The notes below the pieces were generated by a model that was given only the letters and a program-made list of their open reading frames with translations, made no database searches and was not told where the DNA came from. Source: Fischerella sp. PCC 9605 (GTDB lineage Bacteria > Cyanobacteriota > Cyanobacteriia > Cyanobacteriales > Nostocaceae). Taken from it: a DNA stretch of 64,000 nt. The stretch covers positions 1,172,518-1,236,517 of the forward strand of contig NZ_KI912148.1 of the NCBI RefSeq assembly GCF_000517105.1, given 5' to 3'. Both the position numbers and the translations under genes were made by a program. Shown here in pieces: positions 36,232-46,728 of this stretch; positions within the stretch are counted from its first letter, which is position 1, and each line of letters begins with the position of its first letter.

Positions 36232-38652
36232 TTACCTATACTGATGTTGCTCTAATAATTGTTGCGCTCTAGGTTTGTAAATTAAATAAAACAAAGCCTC
36301 AATATAACGCAACAAATCCTCTCGATTTTCCTTTGAGATAAAGTTCCAGAAGCCATAAATTCGCGCCAAGGATAGCAACTTGTGAGTATGAATTTTCCAA
36401 GTATAGGTGCTGTAAACTCGGTCGATAGATCTTTGAGAAATTTCATACCAGTAATTTGGATTTTGGTCGCATTTATTCACAAAATTTAAAATTTTTGTGG
36501 CTGTCTCCTCTAAATTAGTTGGGTTGATGTAAAAGCCATTGATTTGATCCTGAATAATTTCCAATGGCCCACCAAACTGGGTAGCAAAAGTAGGTAATCC
36601 TGAAATCATCGCCTCCAAAATCGTCAAACCAAACGCCTCAAATAAAGCGGGTTGCACAAATATTCCTTGATGGTCGGCAATTACACGGTATAGTTCTCCG
36701 GAATCTGTTTTAGATAAACGTACACCCAACCAGCGAATTTTACCTTGGAGATTGTACTGCTCAATAATCCGGTAGAGTTTAACAATTTCTTCCCGTTCTT
36801 CGTTATCACCTGATTCTTCAACGCGCAACTTACCTGCCACTAAAATTAAGTTGCAATGCTCCTGCAATTCTTTGCTTTGGCCAAAACATTCTGCTAAGCC
36901 TGTGAGATTTTTGATCCGGTCAAGACGTGCTATTGATAAGAGAGGGCGTTTGCCGGGATCGTCGAGTTTACCAAATATATGGGCAGAGTCTTCTAAAGTA
37001 AAGAGCATTTCTTCAATGCGTTGGCGATCGCTCTCTATCCTGTCTTGAGTACGGGTGTAGGGAAAGAAGTAATTCTCGTTCACGCCCGGCGGTACGACAT
37101 TAAATTTGGGACTAAATAGTTCAATGCCATTGACCACATGATACAAATCCGGCATGGTGAAGCACTTATAAGATTCATATTGCCCGACACTATCCGGAGT
37201 TCCGACTATTTCTTGATAGGTGCTGCTGATGATAAAATTGGCTGCATTCATCGCCAATAAATCAGCGGTGAATTGGATCGAAAAATGATATTTATCTTCC
37301 AAATCTTGCCAGTAGAGGTTACTGAACAAGTATTTAGATTTTTCAAAAGCATGGGCAATGATACACTGGGTAACACCCAAGCGACGTGATAGCAAAAACG
37401 CGACTAAATTCCCATCAGAATAGTTACCAACTATCAAGTCGGGTCTGCCTTGAAATTCCGCTAGCAGTTCTTTTTCGGCATCGATCGCATAGGTTTCTAA
37501 ATACGGCCAAATTTCAAACCGGGAAATCCAATTTTGTGTCACGTTAGGATTGAATTCCCGAAATGGCACGCGCAAAATCCAGGCATTTTCTGTACCGTAG
37601 ATTTTTTCTAGACGTTGGCTGCAAAGAGTACCATCGCTATTGGGGATGAGGCGGGTGAGAATGATCACCTTCGGTTCAACATTCAGTCCCTCTAAACCCG
37701 CTAGAATAGCATCTTCTTGCAGCTGCTTTTCTAAACTCTTGGCTTGGTCAAGGAGGTAAACTACCTGACCGCCAGTGTCGGGACGACCCAAAACTCCCTC
37801 TTGACCAAACCAGCCGTGGGGAGACACCAAGACGATTCTAAAAATCATCGGGATGCGGGAAATGAAGGCTTCCAAGGTTTGGGGATCGGGAGAGTCTATC
37901 AATTCATCAAGAATGCTGAGGGTTTCCCGTACGCGCGTGGCGGTATTACCCCAACCCGGTTCAAAGCCCATCGTTTGCAGTTGAAACCGGAATTCTTCGT
38001 ATGGTTCTTCACTGGGGCGATCGCTCACAAAGGCGATCGCTTTTTTGACTTGTTCGGAAAGTTGCTTTTGGGATTGAATGCGATTGTTGATAAGTAACTG
38101 GACGCCGTTATACTGATGCAGGCTCAAGAAAACAAACAAACCCTCCAGCCATTGCTTGGGATCTTGAAAAAGTTTGCTAGACAGGTAACGGTTGAGAAAC
38201 TGCACTCCCTTACCAATATTTTTCGGGTCGCGGATGATTGGGGAGTAATCGTAAAACGGGCCAAAATCTAGTTCCAACAGATCGCCTTCATTGGGATGAA
38301 ACCGATTTACAAAGCGATCGCGCAGATCCAAAAGTTCCTGCACTGTCATCGGTTCAACACTCAAATCTGCTGTCAGCCGATAAACTTCTTGACTAGCAAT
38401 TTTGGGGCGGACAATGAAACAAAAGCTGGAACCATCTTGAATGATTTCTTGAGTGTAGTAGATTAGCTTACCCAAGGATGATGAAGTGCTAAATTGCTGG
38501 GATGTCTGGTACTGAGCACAATATTCGTTGTATACATTCAGTATGTCATTCCGCAGCCAGTATCTTTTTTCTTGTTGGCTTAATTCACTCAGAAAGGAAC
38601 GCAAATCATGTTTTTCTTCACTATCGAGGACTGCTTGAATTAAATCAGACAT
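36232..38652 (-). CDS. susA: Sucrose synthase
   Basis: 806 residues, the standard length for this GT4 enzyme (UDP-glucose + fructose <-> sucrose + UDP). The N-terminal ~260-residue regulatory part is followed by the glucosyltransferase domain starting VSPHGWFGQEGVLGRPDTGGQ (fructose/UDP-binding loop). The nucleotide-binding E-x7-E is EAFGLTILEAMISGLP. In heterocystous cyanobacteria SusA cleaves sucrose and controls carbon flow to glycogen and heterocysts. ATG at 38652, single-gene unit. Confidence 0.97.
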   Translation of the reverse strand: MSDLIQAVLDSEEKHDLRSFLSELSQQEKRYWLRNDILNVYNEYCAQYQTSQQFSTSSSLGKLIYYTQEIIQDGSSFCFIVRPKIASQEVYRLTADLSVEPMTVQELLDLRDRFVNRFHPNEGDLLELDFGPFYDYSPIIRDPKNIGKGVQFLNRYLSSKLFQDPKQWLEGLFVFLSLHQYNGVQLLINNRIQSQKQLSEQVKKAIAFVSDRPSEEPYEEFRFQLQTMGFEPGWGNTATRVRETLSILDELIDSPDPQTLEAFISRIPMIFRIVLVSPHGWFGQEGVLGRPDTGGQVVYLLDQAKSLEKQLQEDAILAGLEGLNVEPKVIILTRLIPNSDGTLCSQRLEKIYGTENAWILRVPFREFNPNVTQNWISRFEIWPYLETYAIDAEKELLAEFQGRPDLIVGNYSDGNLVAFLLSRRLGVTQCIIAHAFEKSKYLFSNLYWQDLEDKYHFSIQFTADLLAMNAANFIISSTYQEIVGTPDSVGQYESYKCFTMPDLYHVVNGIELFSPKFNVVPPGVNENYFFPYTRTQDRIESDRQRIEEMLFTLEDSAHIFGKLDDPGKRPLLSIARLDRIKNLTGLAECFGQSKELQEHCNLILVAGKLRVEESGDNEEREEIVKLYRIIEQYNLQGKIRWLGVRLSKTDSGELYRVIADHQGIFVQPALFEAFGLTILEAMISGLPTFATQFGGPLEIIQDQINGFYINPTNLEETATKILNFVNKCDQNPNYWYEISQRSIDRVYSTYTWKIHTHKLLSLARIYGFWNFISKENREDLLRYIEALFYLIYKPRAQQLLEQHQYR

Positions 38653-39502
38653 AAAAAATCTACCAAAAGATATTTGAATTTTGATTTTGAATTCAGCGTT
38701 GAAGTGGAAGAGAGTGATGAATAATGATCTTAAGTGGAAAAAGCTTTAAATTTCGCACTCAAATCAAAAAAATCATTTATTTTCTCAATTCCCATCGTTT
38801 TATTTACATTTTTAGGAATATCCTAATTGTTGTTATCTTGTACTCTAACTAAAGGCGTACATTATTCATTAATTCGATTAATTGGAATTGTCGATAATTA
38901 CTAAAATTTATTCGTAAGGTTGATTACTGCGTCATCGCACCCCACGGAAACTGAAGTTGACTTTATTAAGAATTTCTAACCACTATGTGAGCGTGTTCAT
39001 GCATGGTATTTGTGGGCGTTAATGACTAAATATGTTTTTAAATCCACAGAACAGTAGCTATAACGAAAGCTTCAGAGTTATCAAGCAGTCAGGTTCCTCT
39101 ACTACCTACTGTACGGGCGGGTTTAGATGTAATATCTGTAAGGTCAAAAAGTAGAATTTCTTGTTAAACCCTCATGGCAATAGCACCCTGCACTCCCAGC
39201 GCGCAGCGACTTCGGTGTAGGGTAGCCGCCCGGAGGGTGTCTGCATCAGGGGAACCCAGTTGTAGCACTACCTCCCCTACAAACAATCAAAAAGATAAAC
39301 ACTCTTATTGCTCAACTATTTATTAGCAATTACATGAATTGATTTTCAAGTAGTATTGATTGCAACAAAAATTCATTTATTTTAGATTTAAAACACTACA
39401 AATTTGAAAATAAATTAAATTAAATCAAGTTTATTATGATACATCATCTCTGCCTAGTCCAACTATTTATAATTACAGCATAAGTCTTGAAAAAGCAGGT
39501 CA
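38653..39502. other. Long non-coding gap upstream of susA with a GC-rich repeat
   Basis: 850 bp holding the susA promoter. A GC-rich block at 39176-39292 (GCGCGCAGCGACTTCGGTG, CCGCCCGGAGGGTG) resembles the repeat debris at 17345, 46800 and 63060. The rest is AT-rich; no gene was recognised. Confidence 0.5.
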
Positions 39503-39508
39503 ATGCTT

Positions 39509-39625
39509 ATGACTGAACATACACACCATACCACTACTGAAGACCACAGTATAGGCAATATAATGATTATATCTCTCCTTGCCTTATGTGGGCTGACTGT
39601 TATCTTTTTGTTGGGTATTTTTTAA
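39509..39625 (+). CDS. Small single-TM protein (38 residues), unknown
   Basis: A short frame from ATG 39509 (or ATG 39503, two codons longer). A His/Thr-rich head MTEHTHHTTTEDHSIG is followed by one strong TM helix with hydrophobic run MIISLLALCGLTVIFLLGIF. It is followed 38 bp later by a clear terminator, which supports a real transcript. The size and layout resemble small membrane subunits of cyanobacterial complexes, but I cannot name one. The His cluster could bind metal. Confidence 0.55.
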   Translation: MTEHTHHTTTEDHSIGNIMIISLLALCGLTVIFLLGIF

Positions 39626-39663
39626 CTAGGATTAAAACATTTTGGATTTGTCAAATCTTTTAT

Positions 39664-39700
39664 AAACAGCAGTCCAGGAATCTAAAAGGGCTGCTGTTTA
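39664..39700 (+). terminator. Terminator hairpin after the 38-residue frame
   Basis: AAACAGCAGTCC (39664-39675) / GGGCTGCTGTTT (39688-39699), 12-bp stem with one G-T pair. Confidence 0.75.
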
Positions 39701-39842
39701 GCATAGTTATTTAGAACAATCATTCATTTATTTACAGGCAAGCTTAGGGTTGATTTTTCAAGGAGATGCAGATATTTGCTCCGCTAGGAAAATGTTAATT
39801 AAACATCAGTTCAACATGGCTTGAACTGGCGATCGCATCTAC

Positions 39843-40133
39843 TCATATTGCCCGATCGTTTCCTAGCCTCCATCCCGCATCTATCATTTGAGTTAGTTCT
39901 TCTAAATCAATATTGTTTATCGCTCGTGCCAGTTGCACAAACTGATAAAATTTTTCAAAAGAAGTGGGGTCTGTAGGGTCTAAGCAAAAAAACTCGCAAA
40001 AAAGAGAAAATTCGCCAATAATTTTCATGTAAAAACGGTTTACTCCACTTATAAAAGCTTTTGCGGTTTTTTGCGCCTCTGATTCAAAGCCTGATTTGTC
40101 TAGGTGGTAGTCAAAATCACCTTGCTCAAACAT
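39843..40133 (-). CDS. Small soluble protein, unknown (pair member 2)
   Basis: 96 residues, aromatic-rich and helical (FCEFFCLDPTDPTSFEKFYQ). It overlaps the preceding gene by 8 bp, so the two are translationally coupled. No family recognised. Ends near GWRLGNDRAI. Confidence 0.6.
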   Translation of the reverse strand: MFEQGDFDYHLDKSGFESEAQKTAKAFISGVNRFYMKIIGEFSLFCEFFCLDPTDPTSFEKFYQFVQLARAINNIDLEELTQMIDAGWRLGNDRAI

Positions 40134-40377
40134 CTTTGTTCCTTTTGTGCAATTTACTACTTTGCAAACCTTTACTTGTCACAATATCTCGCAGTGTAAA
40201 TACTAATTCTTGTCCTTGCTGCTCTATATTTTTTTCAGTTGCAAAGTTAAGAATTATCTGTTCAATCTGCTGCCGCTCAACAACATTGGCGTCTAAGTAA
40301 AAATTAACTAGCAATTCCACAAACAGTTTGGCATCAAGCTTAGCTTTGTGAACCAAGTCTTCAAACATAATACTCAC
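40126..40377 (-). CDS. Small soluble protein, unknown (pair member 1)
   Basis: 83 residues, helical (ELLVNFYLDANVVERQQIEQ) with a basic tail. It starts at ATG 40377 (MSIMFEDLVH) and overlaps the next gene at 40126-40133. Both lie alone between non-coding gaps. They may act together, but no domain is recognisable. Confidence 0.55.
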   Translation of the reverse strand: MSIMFEDLVHKAKLDAKLFVELLVNFYLDANVVERQQIEQIILNFATEKNIEQQGQELVFTLRDIVTSKGLQSSKLHKRNKDV

Positions 40378-40934
40378 CCATTTTAGCTATTTCAAAATCA
40401 GTAACATGGGTATTTGTTTTATATCAGGCGAGGAAATCAAGGAAATTAGTAGAGCGTTAACTACTTATCCCACCACACTAAGCTGATTAACATGACAGAA
40501 TCTACAAAGTATACAAATTTTGTTGAACTTGCATTTATCAAGTAGAGTCGCTCTCCAAAATAGCTTTTCTCATCGCCACAATTTGCTCTTAAGCAAAAAT
40601 GTTCTTGAAGTGGATTTTGATTTTGTTACATTCGCTCATGTTGTTATGAAAAATACTTAAATTTATTTTTTATCAATTTAGGAAGGTTTTAGCCAGTGAA
40701 GTTCAGGAATTTAAGAAACAACTTAAATTCCAAGACTTACTGTAGAGCTTCAAGCACAAATAACTTAATTTGTAATTTGTCAATCCAGTCAAATAATTCT
40801 TTACTTTACAAGAAATATAAGGGTTCTAAGTTGTCAAAAGATACGGCAGCAATACGGTAGAATACATACAAAAATAGTTAATTTTTACTGTTGCATTCCT
40901 GTGTGCGTAACCATCTCACGTTATTCTGAAAATC

Positions 40935-40962
40935 AACCCCGGTCGCACCGGGGTTAATTTTT
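40935..40962 (+). terminator. Intrinsic terminator
   Basis: AACCCCGG / CCGGGGTT stem (40935-40942 and 40948-40955) with TCGCA loop, then AATTTTT. Confidence 0.75.
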
Positions 40963-41040
40963 ACCCAATTTCTTGGGCGAGACTCCCTGTTCCCCAATGG
41001 TCACTATGTGACTATAGTGACTGAGGAAACGTTCAACTCT

Positions 41041-41067
41041 GCCCCAGTTACATTGGGGCTTTTTTTA
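41041..41067 (+). terminator. Second intrinsic terminator
   Basis: GCCCCA / TGGGGC stem (41041-41046 and 41054-41059), then TTTTTTT. Confidence 0.75.
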
Positions 41068-41199
41068 TGGAAGGATTGATCTTAGCGTCAATCTTTCATT
41101 GTGTCCAGGGAATAACACTTCACAGCTAGCTGTTTTAGCTTGAGCATTTCTACAGCGAGTGAGTCTCAAGTACAAATTTATGTGAAGATAAGCGCTTTG

Positions 41200-41619
41200 T
41201 CACTTGTTGATGAAGTTGTCGATCTCTTGCGCATCCAAGCTGATTCTCCAGAAGCCTTCCAGAGGTAAATCAGGCTGATGAGAATTGCCTACTAGCTCAT
41301 TGTCATACACCAGCCCAATACTAAAGGTATTACTTAGAGGAATTTGCCCTAATTTCCCGAAACCTTCAATATCGTTTGGGTCAGTAATAAAGCGCTGTTT
41401 CAACTGTATGGTTGTTTGGTATCCTCCATCAAAGTAGATTGTTGCTCGATTCTGCCTGAAACTTACTTGGACATCGTAAACTCCACCAGTTGCATAATAG
41501 TAAGCTTTGGCAGCTAGCTTTTTGCCATCAATATTTTTCCCTTGATACTCAGCTGCTGTAGCGGGTGTGACTAGCATAAACAAGGCAGCAGCTAGGACTA
41601 TTTCTAAAACTTTCATCAT
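41200..41619 (-). CDS. Secreted/periplasmic protein, unknown
   Basis: 139 residues. A clear signal peptide MKVLEIVLAAALFMLVTPAT with an Ala-x-Ala-like end (ATAAEY) precedes a small, probably beta-rich domain (ATIYFDGGYQTTIQLKQRF). No Cys-lipobox, so it is likely soluble in the periplasm. The fold is not recognised. Two ATGs (41619 and 41616) are equally possible. Confidence 0.7.
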   Translation of the reverse strand: MMKVLEIVLAAALFMLVTPATAAEYQGKNIDGKKLAAKAYYYATGGVYDVQVSFRQNRATIYFDGGYQTTIQLKQRFITDPNDIEGFGKLGQIPLSNTFSIGLVYDNELVGNSHQPDLPLEGFWRISLDAQEIDNFINK

Positions 41620-41956
41620 CGACCTAAGCTGAAGTTTTGTAACTTTTAGTGTTCCAGGATGCTCGCTTTTATAAGGGCTTGTTGGGTAGCTTTATTCTAT
41701 CGGCTAATAGTCCTCCATGCCTGTCATACCAAGTTGTGTTCAGATATAGCAATTCGTGCCCTCTCCCCCTCCCCTCTCCCAAATTGGGAGAGGGGGTGAG
41801 GGAAGTACTATCTTTGACTGCAACCTAGTATCACATCATACTTGAACACCCACAAATAACTTTTAGGCGATCGCCGCACGCGATCGCCTGTGTGAAAACT
41901 AGGAGACACCCCTACACATTATTAAAGTGACGAGAGAGTCGCTCAAGAATTGTTAG
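41620..41956. other. Gap with two palindromic repeats
   Basis: A REP-like hairpin, CCCTCTCCC-AAATT-GGGAGAGGG, lies within 41758-41803 and is often seen in cyanobacterial genomes. A second hairpin, AGGCGATCGC-CGCAC-GCGATCGCCT (41866-41890), is made of two HIP1 sites. No gene. Confidence 0.6.
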
Positions 41957-43048
41957 CTAGCGTGTTAAAGATGCAATTGATTCCAACGAATTTCTGAGTG
42001 CAGAATTGAACCAATTTCTAAAGTTGCGTTCTCCAACGAGTTTTTCATAGACTGCTTCATAGCCATCAACCATTTGAGTAACGCTAAATCTCTTCTCCAC
42101 ATATTCTCGGCATTTATGGCGATTTAGTTCCAAAGCTTTGGGTATCATCGCCGCCATTTCTTCGTAGCTTTGGCAGACATAGCCTGTCTGGCCATTAGCA
42201 ATTACCTCTGATACAGAACCCATATTCATGGCAATTACTGGTGTACCAGTTGCCATAGATTCAGCCATCACCAAACCAAAAGGTTCGCACCAGGTGATCG
42301 GGAAGAGAGTAATTGCCGCATTCCCTAATAGTTCAGCTTTTTGAGCATGATTGACTTCGCCCAAAAATTCGATTTGCTTACCATCAATAAGGGGAGCAAT
42401 TTCTTGTTCAAAGAACTTCTTATCTACAACATCTATCTTACCAGCCATCTTTAAGCGCCATCCTGCCTGTTTAGCAATGGCTATAGCATGTTGCGGTCCC
42501 TTTTCTGGTGAGAAGCGTCCTAAAAAAGCTAGATAGGGTGGTTCCTGGGGTTGAGCAAAAAACGGAAAGTTTTCGACGCTAATACCGTTATAAACTGTGG
42601 CAACGTAGTTGATGTTTAACAGACGTTGAGCGTCACTAATGCTGACATATGGTTGCGTGTGGTGCTGCCTATATACTTTGCTGTTGTCGCGAGTAAAAAT
42701 GCCATGTAGGGTATGCACCGTTGGTGTTGACACCAAACTAGCCAAAGCTAGTGACCAAACTCCCACGTGGGAGTGGATGATATCGAATTCCGCAGCATGT
42801 TGATAAAGTTTGCTGACGTGTAGGAGTTCGTACATTGCAGGTTCTTTGATGCTTGTATCTAGGCGCAATGCACATGGACTACCCGCTTCTAACCGAGCTA
42901 GAGTCTGGGAATCGCCGGAGGCGAATAACGTGACATCGTGACCTCTGCGTACCAATTCATCGGTCAAACGACTCACGACCAACTCAGTACCACCATAGGT
43001 GGTAGGGGGAACCTTTTCCCACAAGGGAGCGATTTGTGCGATTTTCAT
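41957..43048 (-). CDS. GT4-family glycosyltransferase
   Basis: 363 residues, two Rossmann domains (GT-B). The N-terminal acceptor domain has PPTTYGGTELVVSRLTDEL and IIHSHVGVWSLALASL. The donor domain has AFLGRFSPEKGPQHAI and the E-x7-E nucleotide-sugar motif EPFGLVMAESMATGTP. Substrates are unknown; exopolysaccharide or glycolipid synthesis is the usual role. ATG at 43048. It follows the ABC exporter genes on the same strand, with a 301-bp gap, so it is probably separately transcribed. Confidence 0.9.
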   Translation of the reverse strand: MKIAQIAPLWEKVPPTTYGGTELVVSRLTDELVRRGHDVTLFASGDSQTLARLEAGSPCALRLDTSIKEPAMYELLHVSKLYQHAAEFDIIHSHVGVWSLALASLVSTPTVHTLHGIFTRDNSKVYRQHHTQPYVSISDAQRLLNINYVATVYNGISVENFPFFAQPQEPPYLAFLGRFSPEKGPQHAIAIAKQAGWRLKMAGKIDVVDKKFFEQEIAPLIDGKQIEFLGEVNHAQKAELLGNAAITLFPITWCEPFGLVMAESMATGTPVIAMNMGSVSEVIANGQTGYVCQSYEEMAAMIPKALELNRHKCREYVEKRFSVTQMVDGYEAVYEKLVGERNFRNWFNSALRNSLESIASLTR

Positions 43049-43349
43049 AATATTTATAGTTCAGCCGTCAGAAGCCTTGTCACATAGACTTCTTCTGAGA
43101 TACTTAAGGTAGAGAACTCTCCTGATATCTGCAATCGACCTCACCTAACTTGCAGTAAATCGTACAACTTCGGTGAACTGAACCTAAAACTCATCTCCAC
43201 ATGAGTGTAAATGGATTTACAACTCTTTATCATATTCGGCTCATCGATATTAATGTATCTATCCTAAGATAGTTATTTTTCTATCTTGAGAGATAAATTT
43301 GGGAATGTCTGCAAACGATCGCAAGTATAATCATCCTTTGCATATCTAT
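43049..43349. other. Intergenic gap, no gene seen
   Basis: AT-rich stretch between the permease end and the glycosyltransferase start. A run of TATCTTGAG/CTATCTTGA-like words near 43265-43290 could hold promoter elements; nothing else stands out. Confidence 0.4.
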
Positions 43350-44456
43350 TTAGTTCGGCAATTGCATTCGACTTAAAACTCGACGAGATATATTGAAAAA
43401 TATCAATCCCAATATAGCTAGCATCACTAAATCAAACCAAACTCCTGCCCATCCTGTACCGCGCACAAATGCATCACGGGTTATATCAATGTAATATCGA
43501 GCGGGAACAACATTAGGAACCAGCGAAAGCGGAAAAGGAATATTATTGAGTGGATAAATAAAACCAGAGAGTAATAAAGCTGTAATAAAACCAATCAAAG
43601 CAACGCCTTGAACAGCTGCATTTTGATTGCTACTCCGCACTCCCAATAGCAAACCAAACATTACACTATCTGTAAGAAGTAAGAAAGTACCAACTAACAA
43701 AGCTGTGGGTTCAGCTACCAAACCCACATGAAAAATCAGCGAACCCAGCACCATTAATACTAATGCTTCAGCAATGGCAATTAGTAGATAAGCGATTCCT
43801 TTACCAAGCAAAAGTTCGGTAGCACTGATGCTAGAAGTGTAAACTTGGAGAATCGTGCCTTTTTCCTTCTCTCGCACCATCGCGATCGCACTTAGCAAAG
43901 AGGGAAAAATCCACAAAACCACACCATACACTCCCGGTACAATGTATAGTGATTCTAACCGACCAGGATTAAACCACAAGCGCATTTTGGGAGTGATACT
44001 ACTGGTAGCAGGTACTAACCCTTGGTCACGCATAAAGAAATTTGTCACTTGTTGAATGCTGTTTTTGATTACACGGGCATTGTTGACATCTGTAGCATCG
44101 ATTAGTACTTGCAATTCAGTATTTTTCCCTGCTTTAACATCCCGGCTAAATTCAGGAGGAATAATCACTGCTGCCTTGGCAATACCACGATCTATAGCAT
44201 CCCTTACCGGATCTGTACCCGACCATTTGTATGGTATAAACTGGTTTGTGGCGTACAATCGCTCGATATAACTGCTACTAAGATTGGTACGATCAAAATC
44301 CTGGACAATTAAGGGAATATTCTTACTTTCCAAGCGAATCGCAAACCCGAAAATCAATAGCGTTAGGAACGGCAATAAAAACGCTAACGCTAAAGTCAGG
44401 CGATCGCGGCGAAATTGGACTAATTCTTTGATGCATTGGGTGAGGATGCGTTTCAT
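43350..44456 (-). CDS. ABC-2 type exporter permease (YbhR/YbhS-like)
   Basis: 368 residues. The first TM is LTLALAFLLPFLTLLIFGFA, then a ~150-residue extracytoplasmic domain (IQQVTNFFMRDQGLVP), then five TMs. VREKEKGTILQVYTSSISATELL is the coupling-helix region typical of ABC-2 permeases. It lies downstream of a double-ATPase gene and a HlyD adaptor gene on the same strand, matching the YbhG-F-S/R order. Only one permease gene is present, so it probably works as a homodimer. Substrate unknown. Confidence 0.9.
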   Translation of the reverse strand: MKRILTQCIKELVQFRRDRLTLALAFLLPFLTLLIFGFAIRLESKNIPLIVQDFDRTNLSSSYIERLYATNQFIPYKWSGTDPVRDAIDRGIAKAAVIIPPEFSRDVKAGKNTELQVLIDATDVNNARVIKNSIQQVTNFFMRDQGLVPATSSITPKMRLWFNPGRLESLYIVPGVYGVVLWIFPSLLSAIAMVREKEKGTILQVYTSSISATELLLGKGIAYLLIAIAEALVLMVLGSLIFHVGLVAEPTALLVGTFLLLTDSVMFGLLLGVRSSNQNAAVQGVALIGFITALLLSGFIYPLNNIPFPLSLVPNVVPARYYIDITRDAFVRGTGWAGVWFDLVMLAILGLIFFNISRRVLSRMQLPN

Positions 44457-44587
44457 TACATATTTTGTTAGTAGTTAGTGGTTAGTGGTTGGTGGTTGGT
44501 GGTTGGTGGTTGTTGGTTGTTGGTTGCTGGTTATTTCCAATTCCCAATTCCCAATGCCCAATGCCCGATGCCCACTCTCCCCCTCCT
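44457..44587. repeat. STRR repeats between permease and ATPase genes
   Basis: GTTAGTGGTTGGTGGTTGGTGG followed by CCCAATGCCCAATGCCCGATG heptamers. Confidence 0.8.
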
Positions 44588-46711
44588 CTACTCCGCCTGT
44601 GCCCGTTCCACTATGCCGATGAAAGCATCTTCTAGGGAGAAAGGAATGGGGCGAAGAGATTCTATGGTGAGATTGGCAGACTGTAAAAGTTCACGTATGT
44701 AGGGCAGTTCAGTTTCAGGGCGATCGAGGACAACGTGTAAGCTACTAGCAAAGATGGAGACGCGCCAGGAGTCGAGGTGTTGTTTAAGTAACTTGGAGGC
44801 GGCTTGATTGTCATTAACAACAATTTCTATCAGTTGTCCAGGTTGAGAAGCTTTGATATAACTAGGAGAGCCTTCCACCACAGTTTCACCCGCTACCATA
44901 AAACTCATACGGTTACACTGTTCGGCTTCTTCTAAGTAATGAGTTGTCACTAATATGGCTGTACCATTGCGGGCAAAATCATTAATCAGTTTCCAGAACT
45001 GGCGACGCGCCAGCGGATCTACCCCTGATGTCGGCTCATCTAAAAAGAGAATATCCGGTTCGTGCATTACCGAAGCACCAAAAGCAACCCGTTGCTTCCA
45101 ACCACCCGGTAGCTGTCCGGTGAGCATATCTTCCTGTCCCTTCAGTCCACAGGTGGCAATCACCCAGTCTATCTTTTCTCGGCGCAGCTTGCGAGGAACG
45201 CCATATATACCACTGTAAAACTCTAGATTTTCCAGAATTGTCAGATCGTCATAAAGGGTGAATTTCTGACTCATGTAACCAATTCGTCGCCGCAGTTCAG
45301 CACTCCGCAGATTTCCTGTTTCGCCACCAAGGGAAATTTCACCGCCACTAGCTTCCAATAAGCCACACAGCATTTTAATTGTTGTGGTTTTTCCCGCCCC
45401 ATTAGCTCCCAAAAGTCCAAAGATTTCGCCATAACCTACTTCAATGTTGACGCTTTTAACTGCTTGGAATTTACCAAAGACGCGGCTGAGGTTGCGGGCG
45501 GAGATGGCGATGTCTGGGGAATGGGCATTGGGAATTGGGCATTGGGAATTGGGAATTGGGGATTGGGGATTGGGAATTGGTTTTTTTACCCATGCCCGAT
45601 GCCCCTTGCCCGATGCCCCTTGCCCGATGCCCATTGCCTCTTGCCCATTGCCCCTTGCCCATTGCCCCTTGCCCATTGCCCCAATATTGTCTCCCCCTCC
45701 TCTTTTCCGGGAACGTGGAAACGGAAAAAATTTTGGTACAGAACCTTGTTGTCGCAGACGGGTAACAAAGACGTTTTCTAGGGTCGGTTCGTTATGTTCG
45801 ATATTGGGGGAAGGTAACTGCTGTTGTTGCAGTAGTTGGCTGACTTGGCTTTTTCCAATTGCTGCATCTTCAACGAGAACATCTAAGCGATCGCCAAATG
45901 TCTGCACATCTACTATATTTGCAGGCGCATTTTCTGATAAAACTTGCTCGGCGATTTCTAAATTTGGCGTGCGAACTTCTAAGCGATATAAGCCCAAGTT
46001 GGCGCGTAACTCAGTGGGTGTACCAATCTCATGAATCTTTCCACTGTACATTAATGCGACGCGATCGCAGCGTTCAGCTTCGTCTAGATAGGGTGTAGCC
46101 ACAACAATTGTCATCCCCTCTGCTGACAATTCTGCTAGCACATCCCAAAACTCTCGTCGGGAAACCGGATCGACACCCGTAGTAGGTTCGTCAAGTAACA
46201 AAACTTCGGGTTGGGAAACTAAGGCACAGCACAGCGCTAGCTTTTGTTTCATCCCCCCAGAAAGTTGCCCTGCCAAGCGATCGCCAAATTTCTCCAGGTT
46301 CATCAACCGCAAGTATTTATTGCGACGTTCCCATAACACATCATCTGGAACTTGCCGCAACCCTGCCGTGTAGCGTAAATTCTCATCAATGCTCAAGTCG
46401 AGATACAGTGAAAACTGCTGTGTCAGATACCCAGTTATTAAACGTGCATCTCGTGCTGGTTGACCAAATATCCGCACTTCTCCTGCTGTTGCTTCCATCA
46501 CACCCCCCAGAATATGAAAGGTGGTGGTTTTCCCCGCCCCGTCAGGGCCAATTAGCCCAAACATTTCACCCTTGTAGACTGTGAAGTCAATTCCTCGTAC
46601 AGCAGCTAGGCTACCATAGTGCTTATACAAACCATCAACGTAGATAGCTTCAGTAGATTTACTAGAGTCAGATAACTGATTTTGCGTGAGAGCTCTTACT
46701 GATTGTTTCAT
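44588..46711 (-). CDS. Double ABC ATPase subunit of an exporter (YbhF-like), with repeat-derived linker
   Basis: 707 residues with two complete ATPase domains. Domain 1: Walker [11 protein letters not shown], signature [13 protein letters not shown], Walker [13 protein letters not shown]. Domain 2: [10 protein letters not shown], signature [11 protein letters not shown], Walker [13 protein letters not shown]. The second signature LPGG differs from the usual LSGG. The ~75-residue linker ([22 protein letters not shown]) is encoded by intergenic-type STRR heptamers at 45520-45710. It energises the HlyD-permease exporter. Confidence 0.93.
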   Translation of the reverse strand: MKQSVRALTQNQLSDSSKSTEAIYVDGLYKHYGSLAAVRGIDFTVYKGEMFGLIGPDGAGKTTTFHILGGVMEATAGEVRIFGQPARDARLITGYLTQQFSLYLDLSIDENLRYTAGLRQVPDDVLWERRNKYLRLMNLEKFGDRLAGQLSGGMKQKLALCCALVSQPEVLLLDEPTTGVDPVSRREFWDVLAELSAEGMTIVVATPYLDEAERCDRVALMYSGKIHEIGTPTELRANLGLYRLEVRTPNLEIAEQVLSENAPANIVDVQTFGDRLDVLVEDAAIGKSQVSQLLQQQQLPSPNIEHNEPTLENVFVTRLRQQGSVPKFFPFPRSRKRGGGDNIGAMGKGQWARGNGQEAMGIGQGASGKGHRAWVKKPIPNPQSPIPNSQCPIPNAHSPDIAISARNLSRVFGKFQAVKSVNIEVGYGEIFGLLGANGAGKTTTIKMLCGLLEASGGEISLGGETGNLRSAELRRRIGYMSQKFTLYDDLTILENLEFYSGIYGVPRKLRREKIDWVIATCGLKGQEDMLTGQLPGGWKQRVAFGASVMHEPDILFLDEPTSGVDPLARRQFWKLINDFARNGTAILVTTHYLEEAEQCNRMSFMVAGETVVEGSPSYIKASQPGQLIEIVVNDNQAASKLLKQHLDSWRVSIFASSLHVVLDRPETELPYIRELLQSANLTIESLRPIPFSLEDAFIGIVERAQAE

Positions 46712-46728
46712 TCCCTTTCCCCTATCCC

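Larger units (their letters stand above)
40864..41067 (+). ncRNA. Candidate sRNA with two successive terminators
   Basis: Two hairpins with T-tracts lie 110 bp apart in a gap with no ORF, both oriented +. A weak promoter may lie at TTGTCA (40831) and TAGAAT (40858), though its 21-bp spacing is long. One or two short RNAs may end at 40962 and 41067. The family is not recognised. Confidence 0.35.
40378..41199. other. Non-coding gap with candidate small RNA
   Basis: No protein gene seen. It contains the tandem terminators listed at 40935 and 41041 and a 7-bp dyad TCACTAT/ATAGTGA near 41000-41022. Confidence 0.5.

Noticed and set aside
45444-46034. Long + strand frame opposite the double ABC ATPase
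   Set aside because: It is the complement of the ABC gene and its repeat linker; its protein is low-complexity Pro/Cys-rich with no domain.
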